Of a stretch of DNA of 64,000 nucleotides, positions 8,723 through 16,741 are shown piece by piece (within the stretch, counting starts at the first letter, position 1; every line of letters starts with the position of its first letter). Below the pieces are notes generated by a model. That model did no database searches and was not told where the DNA came from. It was given only the letters and a program-made list of their open reading frames with translations. The translations under genes and the position numbers were made by a program. The stretch lies in assembly GCA_017889625.1 (NCBI GenBank), contig JAGGAD010000003.1, positions 1-64,000 of the forward strand, written 5' to 3'. This stretch comes from Bacillota bacterium (GTDB lineage: Bacteria; Bacillota; Negativicutes; Sporomusales; CTSoil-080).

Positions 8723-9490
8723 ATGACAATAAAATTAATAGCACTTGATCTTGATGATACGCTACTTAATAATGGAAAGAAAGTTTCATTGCGAGCTAGT
8801 AAGGCTATTCGCCAGGCTGTAAAACAAGGAGTAACTGTTACTATGGCAACCGGTAGGATGTATAAGTCAGCGTTGCCATATGCGTTGGAGTTGGAGTTAG
8901 ATGTGCCGATTATTACATATAATGGAGCGTTAGTGAAATGGAGCAAGTCTGGTGAAACGTTGTTTCATCAGCCGATAGATTCGGCGACAACCCGTGAGGT
9001 ATTATCACTGTTTAAAGAGCGGGGGTGGTATGTTCAAGCATATGTAGACGACCAACTATATGTGGATAAACTAAATAGTAAATCTGATTATTATGAGCGT
9101 ATGACTGGAATTGCTGCAATTCCTCTGGATGAAAAATTTTATAAATTAGAGGGTGAGCCTTCCAAAATGTTGGCCATTGCCGAGCCTGAGGATATTGGTG
9201 GTATTCGGCAAGTTATGGCGGATACTTTTGGGTCACGATTAAATTTGGCTGTATCTGGACCGCGATATTTGGAAATTGTTAATCCCATGGTCAATAAAGG
9301 TATGGCACTGAAGTTTTTGGCCGAAAGCCTTGGAATTGTAAGAGCGGAAGTAATGGCAGTAGGGGATTCTCAAAATGATCTTTCGATGATTAAATATGCC
9401 GGCTTTGGTGTGGCTATGGGGAATGCTATGGCTAATGACGCTGATGGCGTGGCCGAAGCAATTGAGAACTATGTTTTAGCAACCAGGTAA
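8723..9490 (+). CDS. Cof-type HAD-superfamily phosphatase
   Basis: A 255-residue haloacid-dehalogenase hydrolase of the Cof/YidA subfamily, which removes phosphate from small sugar phosphates or cofactors. Motif I DLDDT carries the nucleophile Asp9 and Asp11, motif II Thr is in TMATGR (about 39-44), and the C-terminal motif III/IV has Lys and GDSQNDLSMI. A C2-type cap domain lies between. Substrate cannot be read from sequence. ATG start after ACGGAGG. Single gene, with a promoterless gap only long enough for read-through from the previous unit. Confidence 0.88.
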   Translation: MTIKLIALDLDDTLLNNGKKVSLRASKAIRQAVKQGVTVTMATGRMYKSALPYALELELDVPIITYNGALVKWSKSGETLFHQPIDSATTREVLSLFKERGWYVQAYVDDQLYVDKLNSKSDYYERMTGIAAIPLDEKFYKLEGEPSKMLAIAEPEDIGGIRQVMADTFGSRLNLAVSGPRYLEIVNPMVNKGMALKFLAESLGIVRAEVMAVGDSQNDLSMIKYAGFGVAMGNAMANDADGVAEAIENYVLATR

Positions 9491-9587
9491 GCATTTTTTA
9501 CAAATTAGTAATTTTTGGATAACCGAGCATATTTTAAAAAAAGTAGCGGGGTTATTCATTATTAAAATTGTCGAAATGTTCAGGTTT

Positions 9588-9616
9588 TTGATTTTTCTAT
9601 CGAACTGACCTATAAT
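9588..9616 (+). promoter_or_regulatory. Promoter of the PHP phosphatase-rapZ-yvcK-whiA unit
   Basis: TTGATT (9588-9593), 17-base spacer, perfect TATAAT (9611-9616), about 30 bases before the start codon at 9646. Confidence 0.7.
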
Positions 9617-9645
9617 TGGTATAGGAATAAGGGGAGGGATATTTT

Positions 9646-10365
9646 ATGCAGTTTATCGCAGACCTACATATTCATACCATTGCCAGTGGGCATGCATACA
9701 GTACTGTACTTGAGATTGCTCAGGCGGCGGCTGATAAGGGGCTGGCGATGATTGCATTGACTGATCATGGACCAGCGATGCCTGGAGCTCCACACTATTA
9801 TCATTTTTCGAATTTGGTTGCTCTACCCGACTATCTTTGTGGTGTAAGAGTGCTAAAAGGGGTAGAGGCTAATGTCCTTGATAGTCAAGGTACATTGGAT
9901 TTAAGCGAACGCATTTTAGCCAAGCTGGATATAGTATTAGCGGGACTTCATTCTGTCTGTGTTTCAAGTGGATCATTAGATGAAAATACGGCGATGATGA
10001 TTAACACCATAAAAAATCCATGGGTTGATATCGTCGTTCATCCTGGTAACCCAGAATTTCTCATTGATGAAAAAAAGGTAGTGCAAGCGGCTGTCGAATA
10101 TGACGTAGCGCTGGAAATAAACAACAGCTCGTTGACTGTATCTCGTAAAGGCAGTTGGCCGCGGTGTGATTACCTTGTCAGTTTGGCAAGGGAGTATGGT
10201 TGTAAGCTCGTTTTAGGTACAGACAGTCATTTTGCATTGTCTGTAGGGAATTTTGAGGCGGCAACTCAGCTTATTAGTAAAAATAACCTTTTGACTGAGC
10301 AATTGCTTAATACATCAGTTCAACAAATTGAAGCACATTTGGGGAGGCGCAATAATCGGAGGTGA
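9646..10365 (+). CDS. PHP-domain phosphatase, YcdX-like
   Basis: Polymerase-and-histidinol-phosphatase fold metal hydrolase of the YcdX type, 239 aa. Metal ligands are visible: DLHIHT (6-11), TDHGP near 40-44, Glu in GVEAN, HPGNPEF and the terminal GTDSHF. YcdX proteins bind three metal ions and hydrolyse phosphoesters; the physiological substrate is unclear. The stop codon is five bases before the rapZ start and contributes to the rapZ ribosome binding site, so the two are likely co-expressed. Confidence 0.85.
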   Translation: MQFIADLHIHTIASGHAYSTVLEIAQAAADKGLAMIALTDHGPAMPGAPHYYHFSNLVALPDYLCGVRVLKGVEANVLDSQGTLDLSERILAKLDIVLAGLHSVCVSSGSLDENTAMMINTIKNPWVDIVVHPGNPEFLIDEKKVVQAAVEYDVALEINNSSLTVSRKGSWPRCDYLVSLAREYGCKLVLGTDSHFALSVGNFEAATQLISKNNLLTEQLLNTSVQQIEAHLGRRNNRR

Positions 10366-10369
10366 CGGA

Positions 10370-11248
10370 ATGGAAAGTTTTAATTTAGTGATTGTAACAG
10401 GAATGTCTGGTGCGGGAAAGACCCAAGTTGTTCGAGTCATGGAAGACTTGGGATATTTTTGCGTTGACAATTTGCCGCCAATGCTTATTCCGAAAATTGC
10501 CGAACTTTGTGCTCAGTCAGATGGAAAAGTCAGTAGAATTGCCTTAGTTGTTGACATTCGGGGCGGTGAATTTTTTGATACGCTGATAAATGTTCTTGAA
10601 GATTTAGAAAGTCAAGGCATTTGTTATGAAATTCTTTTTTTGGAAGCCTCAGACCAGACCCTTATCAGAAGATATAAAGAAACTCGTCGTCGTCATCCTA
10701 TGGCTCCTACAGGGCGGGTAAGCGAAGGTATTACCAGGGAACGGGAACGTCTTGAACATATTCGGGGGAGGGCTTCTCATATTATTGATACCTCTGATTT
10801 GCCGGCATCACAATTGAAAGATAAGATTGTGGCCTTGTTTGCTAATGAACGTGAGTTGGATCGTATGACGATTACGGTAGTGTCATTTGGCTTTAAGTAT
10901 GGAATTCCTTTAGATGCCGACATGGTATATGATGTCCGCTTTTTGCCTAATCCGTTTTATGTAGAGTCACTTAAACGTAAAAGCGGACAAACACCAGAAG
11001 TGGGTGAATATATTGTCAAATGGCCGATTACCAAGCAGTTCCTAGAGAAGCTTGGTGGTTTGATTGACTTTTTAGTGCCAAATTACATTAAAGAAGGAAA
11101 AAGTCAGTTAATTATTGCGATTGGCTGCACTGGCGGACTGCATCGATCAGTGTTTGTGGCGGAAAGAGTAGCTGAAGGATTGCGTGAACAAGGCTTTAAA
11201 GTTGCTGTAGAACATCGGGATATTAAGCATAATCTTGGTGAAGTTTAA
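10370..11248 (+). CDS. rapZ: RNase adapter RapZ / nucleotide-binding protein (YvcJ)
   Basis: P-loop protein of the RapZ/YvcJ family. In enterobacteria it controls GlmS synthesis through small RNAs; in Firmicutes YvcJ hydrolyses GTP and affects competence. The 292 residues show Walker A GMSGAGKT (11-18), a Walker-B-like VVDIRGGEF and the C-terminal domain with GCTGGLHRSVFVAE. The start is the ATG with GGAGGTG 5 bases upstream. The order rapZ-yvcK-whiA is a conserved Firmicutes cluster linked to cell-envelope precursor control. Confidence 0.94.
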   Translation: MESFNLVIVTGMSGAGKTQVVRVMEDLGYFCVDNLPPMLIPKIAELCAQSDGKVSRIALVVDIRGGEFFDTLINVLEDLESQGICYEILFLEASDQTLIRRYKETRRRHPMAPTGRVSEGITRERERLEHIRGRASHIIDTSDLPASQLKDKIVALFANERELDRMTITVVSFGFKYGIPLDADMVYDVRFLPNPFYVESLKRKSGQTPEVGEYIVKWPITKQFLEKLGGLIDFLVPNYIKEGKSQLIIAIGCTGGLHRSVFVAERVAEGLREQGFKVAVEHRDIKHNLGEV

Positions 11249-11279
11249 TTTTATAAGTTAATATTTAAGGGGTGTAAGA

Positions 11280-12638
11280 ATGCATTATATTAAATGGCTA
11301 TACCCCGGAATGAAGTTAAAACGCTGGCTCTTATTATTTTCAGTTGGTGTTATCGCTGTTAGCTTTGGGTTGGCTATTATTTTTAACTATAAATATATTG
11401 GACTGGTGGAGGAAAGTATTTTCCGATTGATGTATCGAGCCACCGGTAAGTATTATTATGCTGTTACAACCATAGCCGGGATTGCCATTTCGGGGCTCGG
11501 CCTGGTGGCGATGACTTTTGCTACCAGTAGGATTATTCATTCCGTTATTAGTGTATTAGTGCCTGAAGGATCCGAACGGCTGGTGGAGATAATTTTTCAA
11601 AAACGTAAACTTAACCGGGGGCCGTCTGTCGTTGTAATTGGAGGCGGTACTGGGTTATCGGTACTTTTGCGTGGGATTAAGAGTGTGACTAGTAATGCGA
11701 CAGCTATTGTTACAGTGGCTGATGATGGTGGATCTTCGGGGCGGATTCGTGAGGAGTTAGGTATTATTCCGCCTGGTGATTTGCGCAACTGTTTGGTGGC
11801 CTTGGCAGATACTGAGCCATTGATGGAAAAACTATTTCAACATCGTTTTGGTGGCGCTGGAGCCTTGACCGGGCATAGTTTTGGCAATTTGTATATTGCT
11901 GCTATGGCGGAAGTGCTGGGTGATGTGGAACTAGCGCTGAAAGAATCCAGCAAGGTTTTAGCGGTGCGCGGTCGGGTATTACCTTCATCTACTGAGGCAA
12001 TTAGGCTAGTGGCGGAGATGGAAGATGGCAGTTTTGTTGAAGGTGAGTCCCATATTACTGAAGCCGGTAAAGCCATAAAACGGGTATTTATTAGACCTGA
12101 CGATGTGGCGCCGGTAAATAGCGCTTTGGAAGCTATAAGGGATGCTGATGTTTGTATTCTGGGACCAGGCAGTCTTTATACGAGTGTCCTTCCAAACTTA
12201 TTAGTACCGGGTGTAGCTGATGCTCTTCGACAGACTCAGGCTGTAAAAATCTATATATGTAATGTTATGACCCAGCCGGGAGAGACCGATGGGTATACTG
12301 CTTCGCGCCATGTTAAAACCATTTTCGATCATGTCGGTAGCGGCATTATTGATCATGTATTGCTCAATACTCAGAATGTTGCGCCGCAATTAAGAGATGT
12401 ATATGCTCGACAGGGAGCTATTCCGGTAGTGGCCGATATCGATGAAGTTGAAGCGCTGGGGGTTAAAGTTACTGGAGCAAACCTTATTAGTGAAACCAAT
12501 TTGGTAAGGCATGATTCCTTGAAACTATCCAGGGCTATTATGAAAATGGTATATAAACTTAAAGTGTGCTCAGATCGTATGCGGCTATTAGATTATTATC
12601 TTATTGCTGAGCATATAAAAGATAATAAAGAAGATTAA
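11280..12638 (+). CDS. yvcK: YvcK/GlmR-type gluconeogenesis factor with an N-terminal membrane domain
   Basis: YvcK (GlmR) binds UDP-GlcNAc and stimulates flux into peptidoglycan precursors. The CofD-like Rossmann domain starts near residue 116 with VVVIGGGTGLSVLLRG and continues with VADDGGSSGRIR, DLRNCLVAL and GPGSLYTSVLPNLLV. It is 452 aa long, about 130 more than a standard YvcK. The extra N-terminal part holds two membrane segments (about 14-36 and 58-80) before the catalytic-like domain, so this form should be membrane-anchored. ATG start after AAGGGGTG. It lies between rapZ and whiA. Confidence 0.93.
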   Translation: MHYIKWLYPGMKLKRWLLLFSVGVIAVSFGLAIIFNYKYIGLVEESIFRLMYRATGKYYYAVTTIAGIAISGLGLVAMTFATSRIIHSVISVLVPEGSERLVEIIFQKRKLNRGPSVVVIGGGTGLSVLLRGIKSVTSNATAIVTVADDGGSSGRIREELGIIPPGDLRNCLVALADTEPLMEKLFQHRFGGAGALTGHSFGNLYIAAMAEVLGDVELALKESSKVLAVRGRVLPSSTEAIRLVAEMEDGSFVEGESHITEAGKAIKRVFIRPDDVAPVNSALEAIRDADVCILGPGSLYTSVLPNLLVPGVADALRQTQAVKIYICNVMTQPGETDGYTASRHVKTIFDHVGSGIIDHVLLNTQNVAPQLRDVYARQGAIPVVADIDEVEALGVKVTGANLISETNLVRHDSLKLSRAIMKMVYKLKVCSDRMRLLDYYLIAEHIKDNKED

Positions 12639-12679
12639 AATGTTTAAGCATATTAACGATCAAAGTGAGTGAACGTACA

Positions 12680-13621
12680 TTGTCCTTTTCAGCTGATGTG
12701 AAGAATGAACTTGCCCGGATAACGGATGAGGAAAGTTGTTGCAATCTTGCCGAACTTGCCGCCTTGATACGGATGGGTGGTACTATGCTTATTGGGGGCA
12801 ACAATAATTTAGGAATTACCTTTACGACCGAGAATGCAGCAGTAGCCCGAAAAGTATTGATGCTTATAAAACGTAGGTTTGATCTAAAGACAGAAGTGGT
12901 AGTATCCAGAGGGCGGCGGTTAAAAAAAGCAAATTCTTATTTAATAAGAGTAGTTCCTTCAAGATCGAACGTTGATTTGTTTACTACCTTAGGCATAATG
13001 CCGGGGGTTAGTAATGAACGGCATTATGCCGGAATACTTCGTCGGGCATGTTGTCGTCGGGCTTATCTTCGTGGGGCATTTCTGGGTGGTGGGTCGGTAA
13101 ATAAGCCGGAAGGTGAATATCATCTTGAACTTGTTACAGAGAATCAAATCTTTGCCAAAACGCTTATCAGGATGCTAAAATCTTTTAAATTAATGGCCAA
13201 GATCACTGACCGTAAACACGATTATGTGGTGTATCTTAAAGATGGTGAAGCCATAACATCTTTTTTACGGGTTATAGGTGCAAATAGTGCGCTGTTTATT
13301 TTTGAAAATGTCCGGGTTGTAAAGGACATGCGTAATCAAGTCAATCGTTTGGTGAATTGTGAAACCGCAAATTTGCAGAAAACAGTTAACGCTGCAGTGC
13401 GACAAGTAGAAAGAATTAAATTAATTGCTCAAACTATTGGCTTATCTGGATTGCCGGAAAATCTTAGAGAAACTGCGGAACTTAGACTATCGTATCCAGA
13501 GGCTACGCTAAATGAGCTTGGGGCTCTGATGGATGGCAAAGTTGGGAAATCTGGTATCAACCATCGGTTGCGAAAACTGGAGCAAATTGCCCAGAATTTG
13601 GAGACCGAATCGTATGAGTAA
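12680..13621 (+). CDS. whiA: DNA-binding protein WhiA
   Basis: WhiA combines a degenerate LAGLIDADG homing-endonuclease domain with a C-terminal helix-turn-helix. It regulates sporulation in actinomycetes and affects cell division in Firmicutes. Landmarks: an N-terminal segment after FSADVKNELARI, the central RRAYLRGAFLGGGSV core, and a C-terminal HTH with ETAELRLSYPEATLNELGAL. The start is uncertain. TTG at 12680 gives the family-typical MSFSADVKNEL beginning with a weak AGTGAG upstream; the in-frame GTG at 12665 adds five residues but has no ribosome binding site. Length is 313 or 318 aa. Confidence 0.93.
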   Translation: MSFSADVKNELARITDEESCCNLAELAALIRMGGTMLIGGNNNLGITFTTENAAVARKVLMLIKRRFDLKTEVVVSRGRRLKKANSYLIRVVPSRSNVDLFTTLGIMPGVSNERHYAGILRRACCRRAYLRGAFLGGGSVNKPEGEYHLELVTENQIFAKTLIRMLKSFKLMAKITDRKHDYVVYLKDGEAITSFLRVIGANSALFIFENVRVVKDMRNQVNRLVNCETANLQKTVNAAVRQVERIKLIAQTIGLSGLPENLRETAELRLSYPEATLNELGALMDGKVGKSGINHRLRKLEQIAQNLETESYE

Positions 13622-13873
13622 GAGTAAAACAGGCATTATAACAACAATTGAAATATTAATTTTTATAATTGCCTGGATAGCATAGACGGAACGGGGAGTT
13701 CCGATATTGGCATACCATCAAACCATCAAGTAGGAACGGAGTATTTAGCCTATCCTTATAGAAGTTAATACCTCTAGAAGAAATAAGTATAATAAAAGGA
13801 AAACTTAACTGATTTACATAATAATAGTTGCTTGTTATAATAAGCACGCATAGTTTGAGAGGAGGTACATACT
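13622..13873 (+). promoter_or_regulatory. Intergenic region with promoter of the secreted-protein gene
   Basis: This 250-base gap holds a good sigma-A promoter, TTTACA (13813-13818), 17 bases, TATAAT (13836-13841), followed by GAGAGGAGG ahead of the next start. The first 180 bases show no gene or clear terminator. Confidence 0.65.
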
Positions 13874-14932
13874 ATGAAACTAGCAAAATTAGCTGTGGGT
13901 ATATTAGCTACAATAGGCTTATTAGGCGTGAATCAAGTCACTGCTTTAGGAGCGTGGCCGGAAGAATTAGCGGATTTGCCGGAGTGGGAAGTTACTTCTA
14001 GTTCGTATGGTGGGAAATTGTTGTTATCAGATAGCCCGGAAATGGTAAATGCTGATGGTATTATGTACCAAGATGCAGTGGTTGGTAATGCTCGGCTGTT
14101 TTTTCATCATGTCAATGATACGAAAACCGATAAGGTAATTGTGGCAGTGTTAGAAAATAACGGCGAAGAACCGGCTGAAGTTGTTGTTCATCGTTATGGG
14201 TTAGGTGGACCGGATGATGATTGGATTAAAGTTGGCAAAGCGGCGCAACGCGCATACTTTGCTGGCGGCGACTTGTATATAGTAAGAATTCCGTCGCATG
14301 GGACTGCGTTGCTTACGCCTGAGCTGGGGGCGGTTGTCGTTAAGCCTGGTATGTTGGTAAACGGTATTTATGATTTTATGGCTAACCGAAAGGTAACCGT
14401 TAAGACGGTAATGGCCCCGGTGGGGGTTAAAATAGAAAACTTCATAAAGCAGGCCAAGGTTCTTCCGGCAGATTCACAAAGGTTGCGGGGAACTTTTGAT
14501 GGCTGCGATCGACTGCTTATTGGAGCTAGACTATATAACCCGCTTAGTGATGGCTCGGTTGCGGTAACGTTGGCTGATAATGTTATTGATACCTATGTTG
14601 GTGGTGTTGATGCTACAGATGGCAGTAAGGTGCTTAATTATGGCAATTATGGCATAGTATATAATATTTTCTTGCCAGCAACGGGAGATAATGATATTTC
14701 CTATTATATGAATCCTCGGGGTGGGATTTATGCTGGCGCGATTGGGATAAAATATCGTCATACTTTATTAGATCCGGTAGAAACCCCGAATGATCGGTTG
14801 TTTATGGGAAAAGATACGGTGCTAGATTATAGTGCTGTTGGGAAATTCAAGGGTCAGGAGTCGTTATGGCTGACTTTTAGTCCGCCAGGAGCATCTAACT
14901 TACCCGTAAGATTGATTATTAAGCCCGAGTAG
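13874..14932 (+). CDS. Secreted protein of unknown function
   Basis: I do not recognise this 352-residue protein. It has a clean signal peptide: MKLAKLAV, a hydrophobic stretch to about 20, and a probable cleavage after VTALGA near 26. The mature part is rich in Gly, Val and Asp and in alternating hydrophobic patterns expected of beta-sandwich domains. There is only one Cys in the mature part (in FDGCDRLL). There are no S-layer homology repeats, no LPXTG and no lipobox. It has its own promoter and strong ribosome binding site (GAGGAGG) and sits 71 bases before the SCIFF peptide. A link to the peptide is only positional. Confidence 0.75.
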   Translation: MKLAKLAVGILATIGLLGVNQVTALGAWPEELADLPEWEVTSSSYGGKLLLSDSPEMVNADGIMYQDAVVGNARLFFHHVNDTKTDKVIVAVLENNGEEPAEVVVHRYGLGGPDDDWIKVGKAAQRAYFAGGDLYIVRIPSHGTALLTPELGAVVVKPGMLVNGIYDFMANRKVTVKTVMAPVGVKIENFIKQAKVLPADSQRLRGTFDGCDRLLIGARLYNPLSDGSVAVTLADNVIDTYVGGVDATDGSKVLNYGNYGIVYNIFLPATGDNDISYYMNPRGGIYAGAIGIKYRHTLLDPVETPNDRLFMGKDTVLDYSAVGKFKGQESLWLTFSPPGASNLPVRLIIKPE

Positions 14933-14938
14933 AGAGTG

Positions 14939-14967
14939 TTGTCCGGTTTGCTAAACTATGATATTAT
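14939..14967 (+). promoter_or_regulatory. Possible promoter of the SCIFF peptide gene
   Basis: TTGTCC (14939-14944), 17-base spacer, TATTAT (14962-14967), followed by GAGGAGGAG just before the start codon. The match is moderate. Confidence 0.45.
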
Positions 14968-15003
14968 AAATGAGAAATAGTTTAGCGGCGAGGAGGAGCA
15001 ATA

Positions 15004-15144
15004 ATGGCAAAACATATTACGACAATTAACAAGGGCACTCTGCAAAAAACGTTGCATACCGGCGGCTGTGGGGAATGTCAGGCTTCCTGCCAATCGGCTT
15101 GCAAGACGTCTTGCACCGTAGGCAATCAGGTCTGCGCGAAGTAG
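15004..15144 (+). CDS. scfA: SCIFF peptide precursor (six cysteines in forty-five residues)
   Basis: A 46-residue peptide with six Cys at 22, 25, 29, 33, 37 and 44. The core CQSACKTSCTVGNQ is the hallmark of the SCIFF family, a nearly universal RiPP-like peptide of Clostridia and relatives. In known members a radical SAM enzyme forms thioether bonds from Cys to neighbouring residues. The N-terminal MAKHITTINKGTLQKTL is the leader-like part. The ribosome binding site is very strong (GAGGAGGAG). The maturase follows after a terminator-like hairpin. The biological role of SCIFF is not established. Confidence 0.95.
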   Translation: MAKHITTINKGTLQKTLHTGGCGECQASCQSACKTSCTVGNQVCAK

Positions 15145-15155
15145 GCCAAAAACCA

Positions 15156-15192
15156 AAGTCCCCTCGCCATCGGCGACGGGACTTAATTTTTT
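15156..15192 (+). terminator. Hairpin terminator between SCIFF peptide and maturase
   Basis: AAGTCCC and TCGCC pair with GGCGA and GGGACTT around an ATC loop, followed by a T-run. It lies 12 bases after the peptide stop and 15 before the maturase start. It probably lets most transcripts end after the peptide gene so that substrate exceeds enzyme. Confidence 0.85.
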
Positions 15193-15206
15193 GAAAAAGG
15201 TGAAAT

Positions 15207-16565
15207 ATGACTATACATCGATTTTTTATTAATGGCCTCTATTTGGTTCTTGATATCAATAGTGGTGCACTCCATGTGGTGGATGAAATTGCCTATAAGG
15301 CGCTGGCACTATTTAATGGTGCTAATGATGACGAAGTAATAAACGAGCTCAGTGGTGAATTTGGTGTAACGGCGGTTCGTGAGGTTCTTGATGATCTTAA
15401 TGAGCTTAAAGACCAAGGGACGTTGTTTGCACCGGAAGTAACGACGCCGATAACATTTCGAGATAAGCCATTGGTTAAGTCACTGTGCTTGCATGTGGCC
15501 CATGATTGTAATTTGCGGTGTGGTTATTGTTTTGCTGGCACCGGTGATTTCGGGCATGACCGTAGCCTAATGCCTAAACAAGTAGCAGAACAAGCGGTAG
15601 ATTTTATCATTGATAACAGTGGCGGGCGAAAAAACTGTGAGTTGGACTTTTTCGGTGGTGAACCGCTTTTAAATATGGAAACGGTACGTCATACAGTCAG
15701 TTATGTTCGTAAACGTGAGGCTGAAACAGGAAAGGTCTTTAAACTGACTTTAACAACCAATGTTGCTCTTTTGACGGACAATATTATAGAGTACCTAAAT
15801 AGTGAGAATATAAGTGTAGTACTTAGTTTAGACGGACGGCGTGAAGTACATGATGCGATGCGGCCTTATGCCGATGGTTCCGGCAGTTTTGACAAAGTTG
15901 TGGCCCGAGCCAAAAAATTGGTAGCATCACGGCAAGGAGAGAACTATTATATGCGCGGCACATTTACAGCGCATAATCTGGACTTTGCTAATGATGTAGT
16001 AGCGATGACTGACATGGGCTTTAAACGGTTATCTGTTGAGCCAGTAGTTGCCAAAGATGAAGAGTATGCTTTAAAAGAAGAACATTTACCGGTGTTGTTT
16101 AAAGAATATGAGACGTTAGCCCAAGAATATCTTGCGCGGTGGCGGGCGGGAAAAGGTTTTGATTTCTTCCATTTTAATATTAATCTTGATAATGGCCCAT
16201 GTGTAGCAAAACGCTTAAGTGGTTGTGGCGCTGGCCATGAGTACTTCGCGGTGACGCCTGATGGTGATTTGTATCCTTGTCACCAGTTTGTTGGTCGTGA
16301 TGAGTATCTGCTTGGCAATGTTGTTGAAGGTATAAAGAAACCGCATATGCCAGAAAAATTTCGGCAGACTCATGTACTCAATAAAGATGAATGCCGGGAA
16401 TGTTGGGCACGGTTCTACTGTAGCGGTGGTTGCCATGCTAATGCTCAACTTTTTAATGGTACTATTGATAAGCCGTATAAAATTGGCTGTGAACTTCAAA
16501 AGAAGCGGTTAGAGTGTGCACTGATGATTCAGGCATGTTTGACCATGGACGGCGGGCGAAAATAG
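15207..16565 (+). CDS. scfB: SCIFF maturase, radical SAM/SPASM thioether-forming enzyme
   Basis: Radical SAM enzyme expected to install thioether crosslinks in the adjacent SCIFF peptide. The 452-residue protein begins with a small PqqD/RRE-like domain (about 1-90, LYLVLDINSGALHVVDE) that binds the leader. The radical SAM core has C101-x3-C105-x2-C108 (CNLRCGYC) and the SAM-binding FFGGEPLLN near 150. The C-terminal SPASM/auxiliary cluster region (about 340-445) has CGAGHEYFAVTPDGDLYPC and CRECWARFYCSGGC. ATG start after AAAAGGTGA. Confidence 0.95.
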   Translation: MTIHRFFINGLYLVLDINSGALHVVDEIAYKALALFNGANDDEVINELSGEFGVTAVREVLDDLNELKDQGTLFAPEVTTPITFRDKPLVKSLCLHVAHDCNLRCGYCFAGTGDFGHDRSLMPKQVAEQAVDFIIDNSGGRKNCELDFFGGEPLLNMETVRHTVSYVRKREAETGKVFKLTLTTNVALLTDNIIEYLNSENISVVLSLDGRREVHDAMRPYADGSGSFDKVVARAKKLVASRQGENYYMRGTFTAHNLDFANDVVAMTDMGFKRLSVEPVVAKDEEYALKEEHLPVLFKEYETLAQEYLARWRAGKGFDFFHFNINLDNGPCVAKRLSGCGAGHEYFAVTPDGDLYPCHQFVGRDEYLLGNVVEGIKKPHMPEKFRQTHVLNKDECRECWARFYCSGGCHANAQLFNGTIDKPYKIGCELQKKRLECALMIQACLTMDGGRK

Positions 16566-16589
16566 CCTGCCTTCTTTTCTGACTAATGA

Positions 16590-16712
16590 GTTCTGAATAG
16601 ATCAGCAGTACTTGAAACTACTGTACGTGATATACTGGAAATTGATCCATTGTATCTAGCTAATGAAGGTAAAACGGTGGTTTTGGTCGAACCTAATTAT
16701 ACAGATAAATGA
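16590..16712 (+). pseudogene. Remnant of a HypE-like C-terminus
   Basis: A 40-codon open fragment without a usable start reads LETTVRDILEIDPLYLANEG, then KTVVLVEP and a stop. The IDPLYLANEGK segment is typical of the C-terminal AIR-synthase-like domain of HypE, the [NiFe]-hydrogenase maturation factor. The rest of the gene is absent: an in-frame stop lies right upstream at 16587. I read it as a relic of a lost or moved hyp gene. The alternative, a diverged PurM/SelD-like C-terminus, is possible. Confidence 0.5.
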
Positions 16713-16741
16713 GCGAAATAGAAAAGAGAGGCTGGTAAAAT

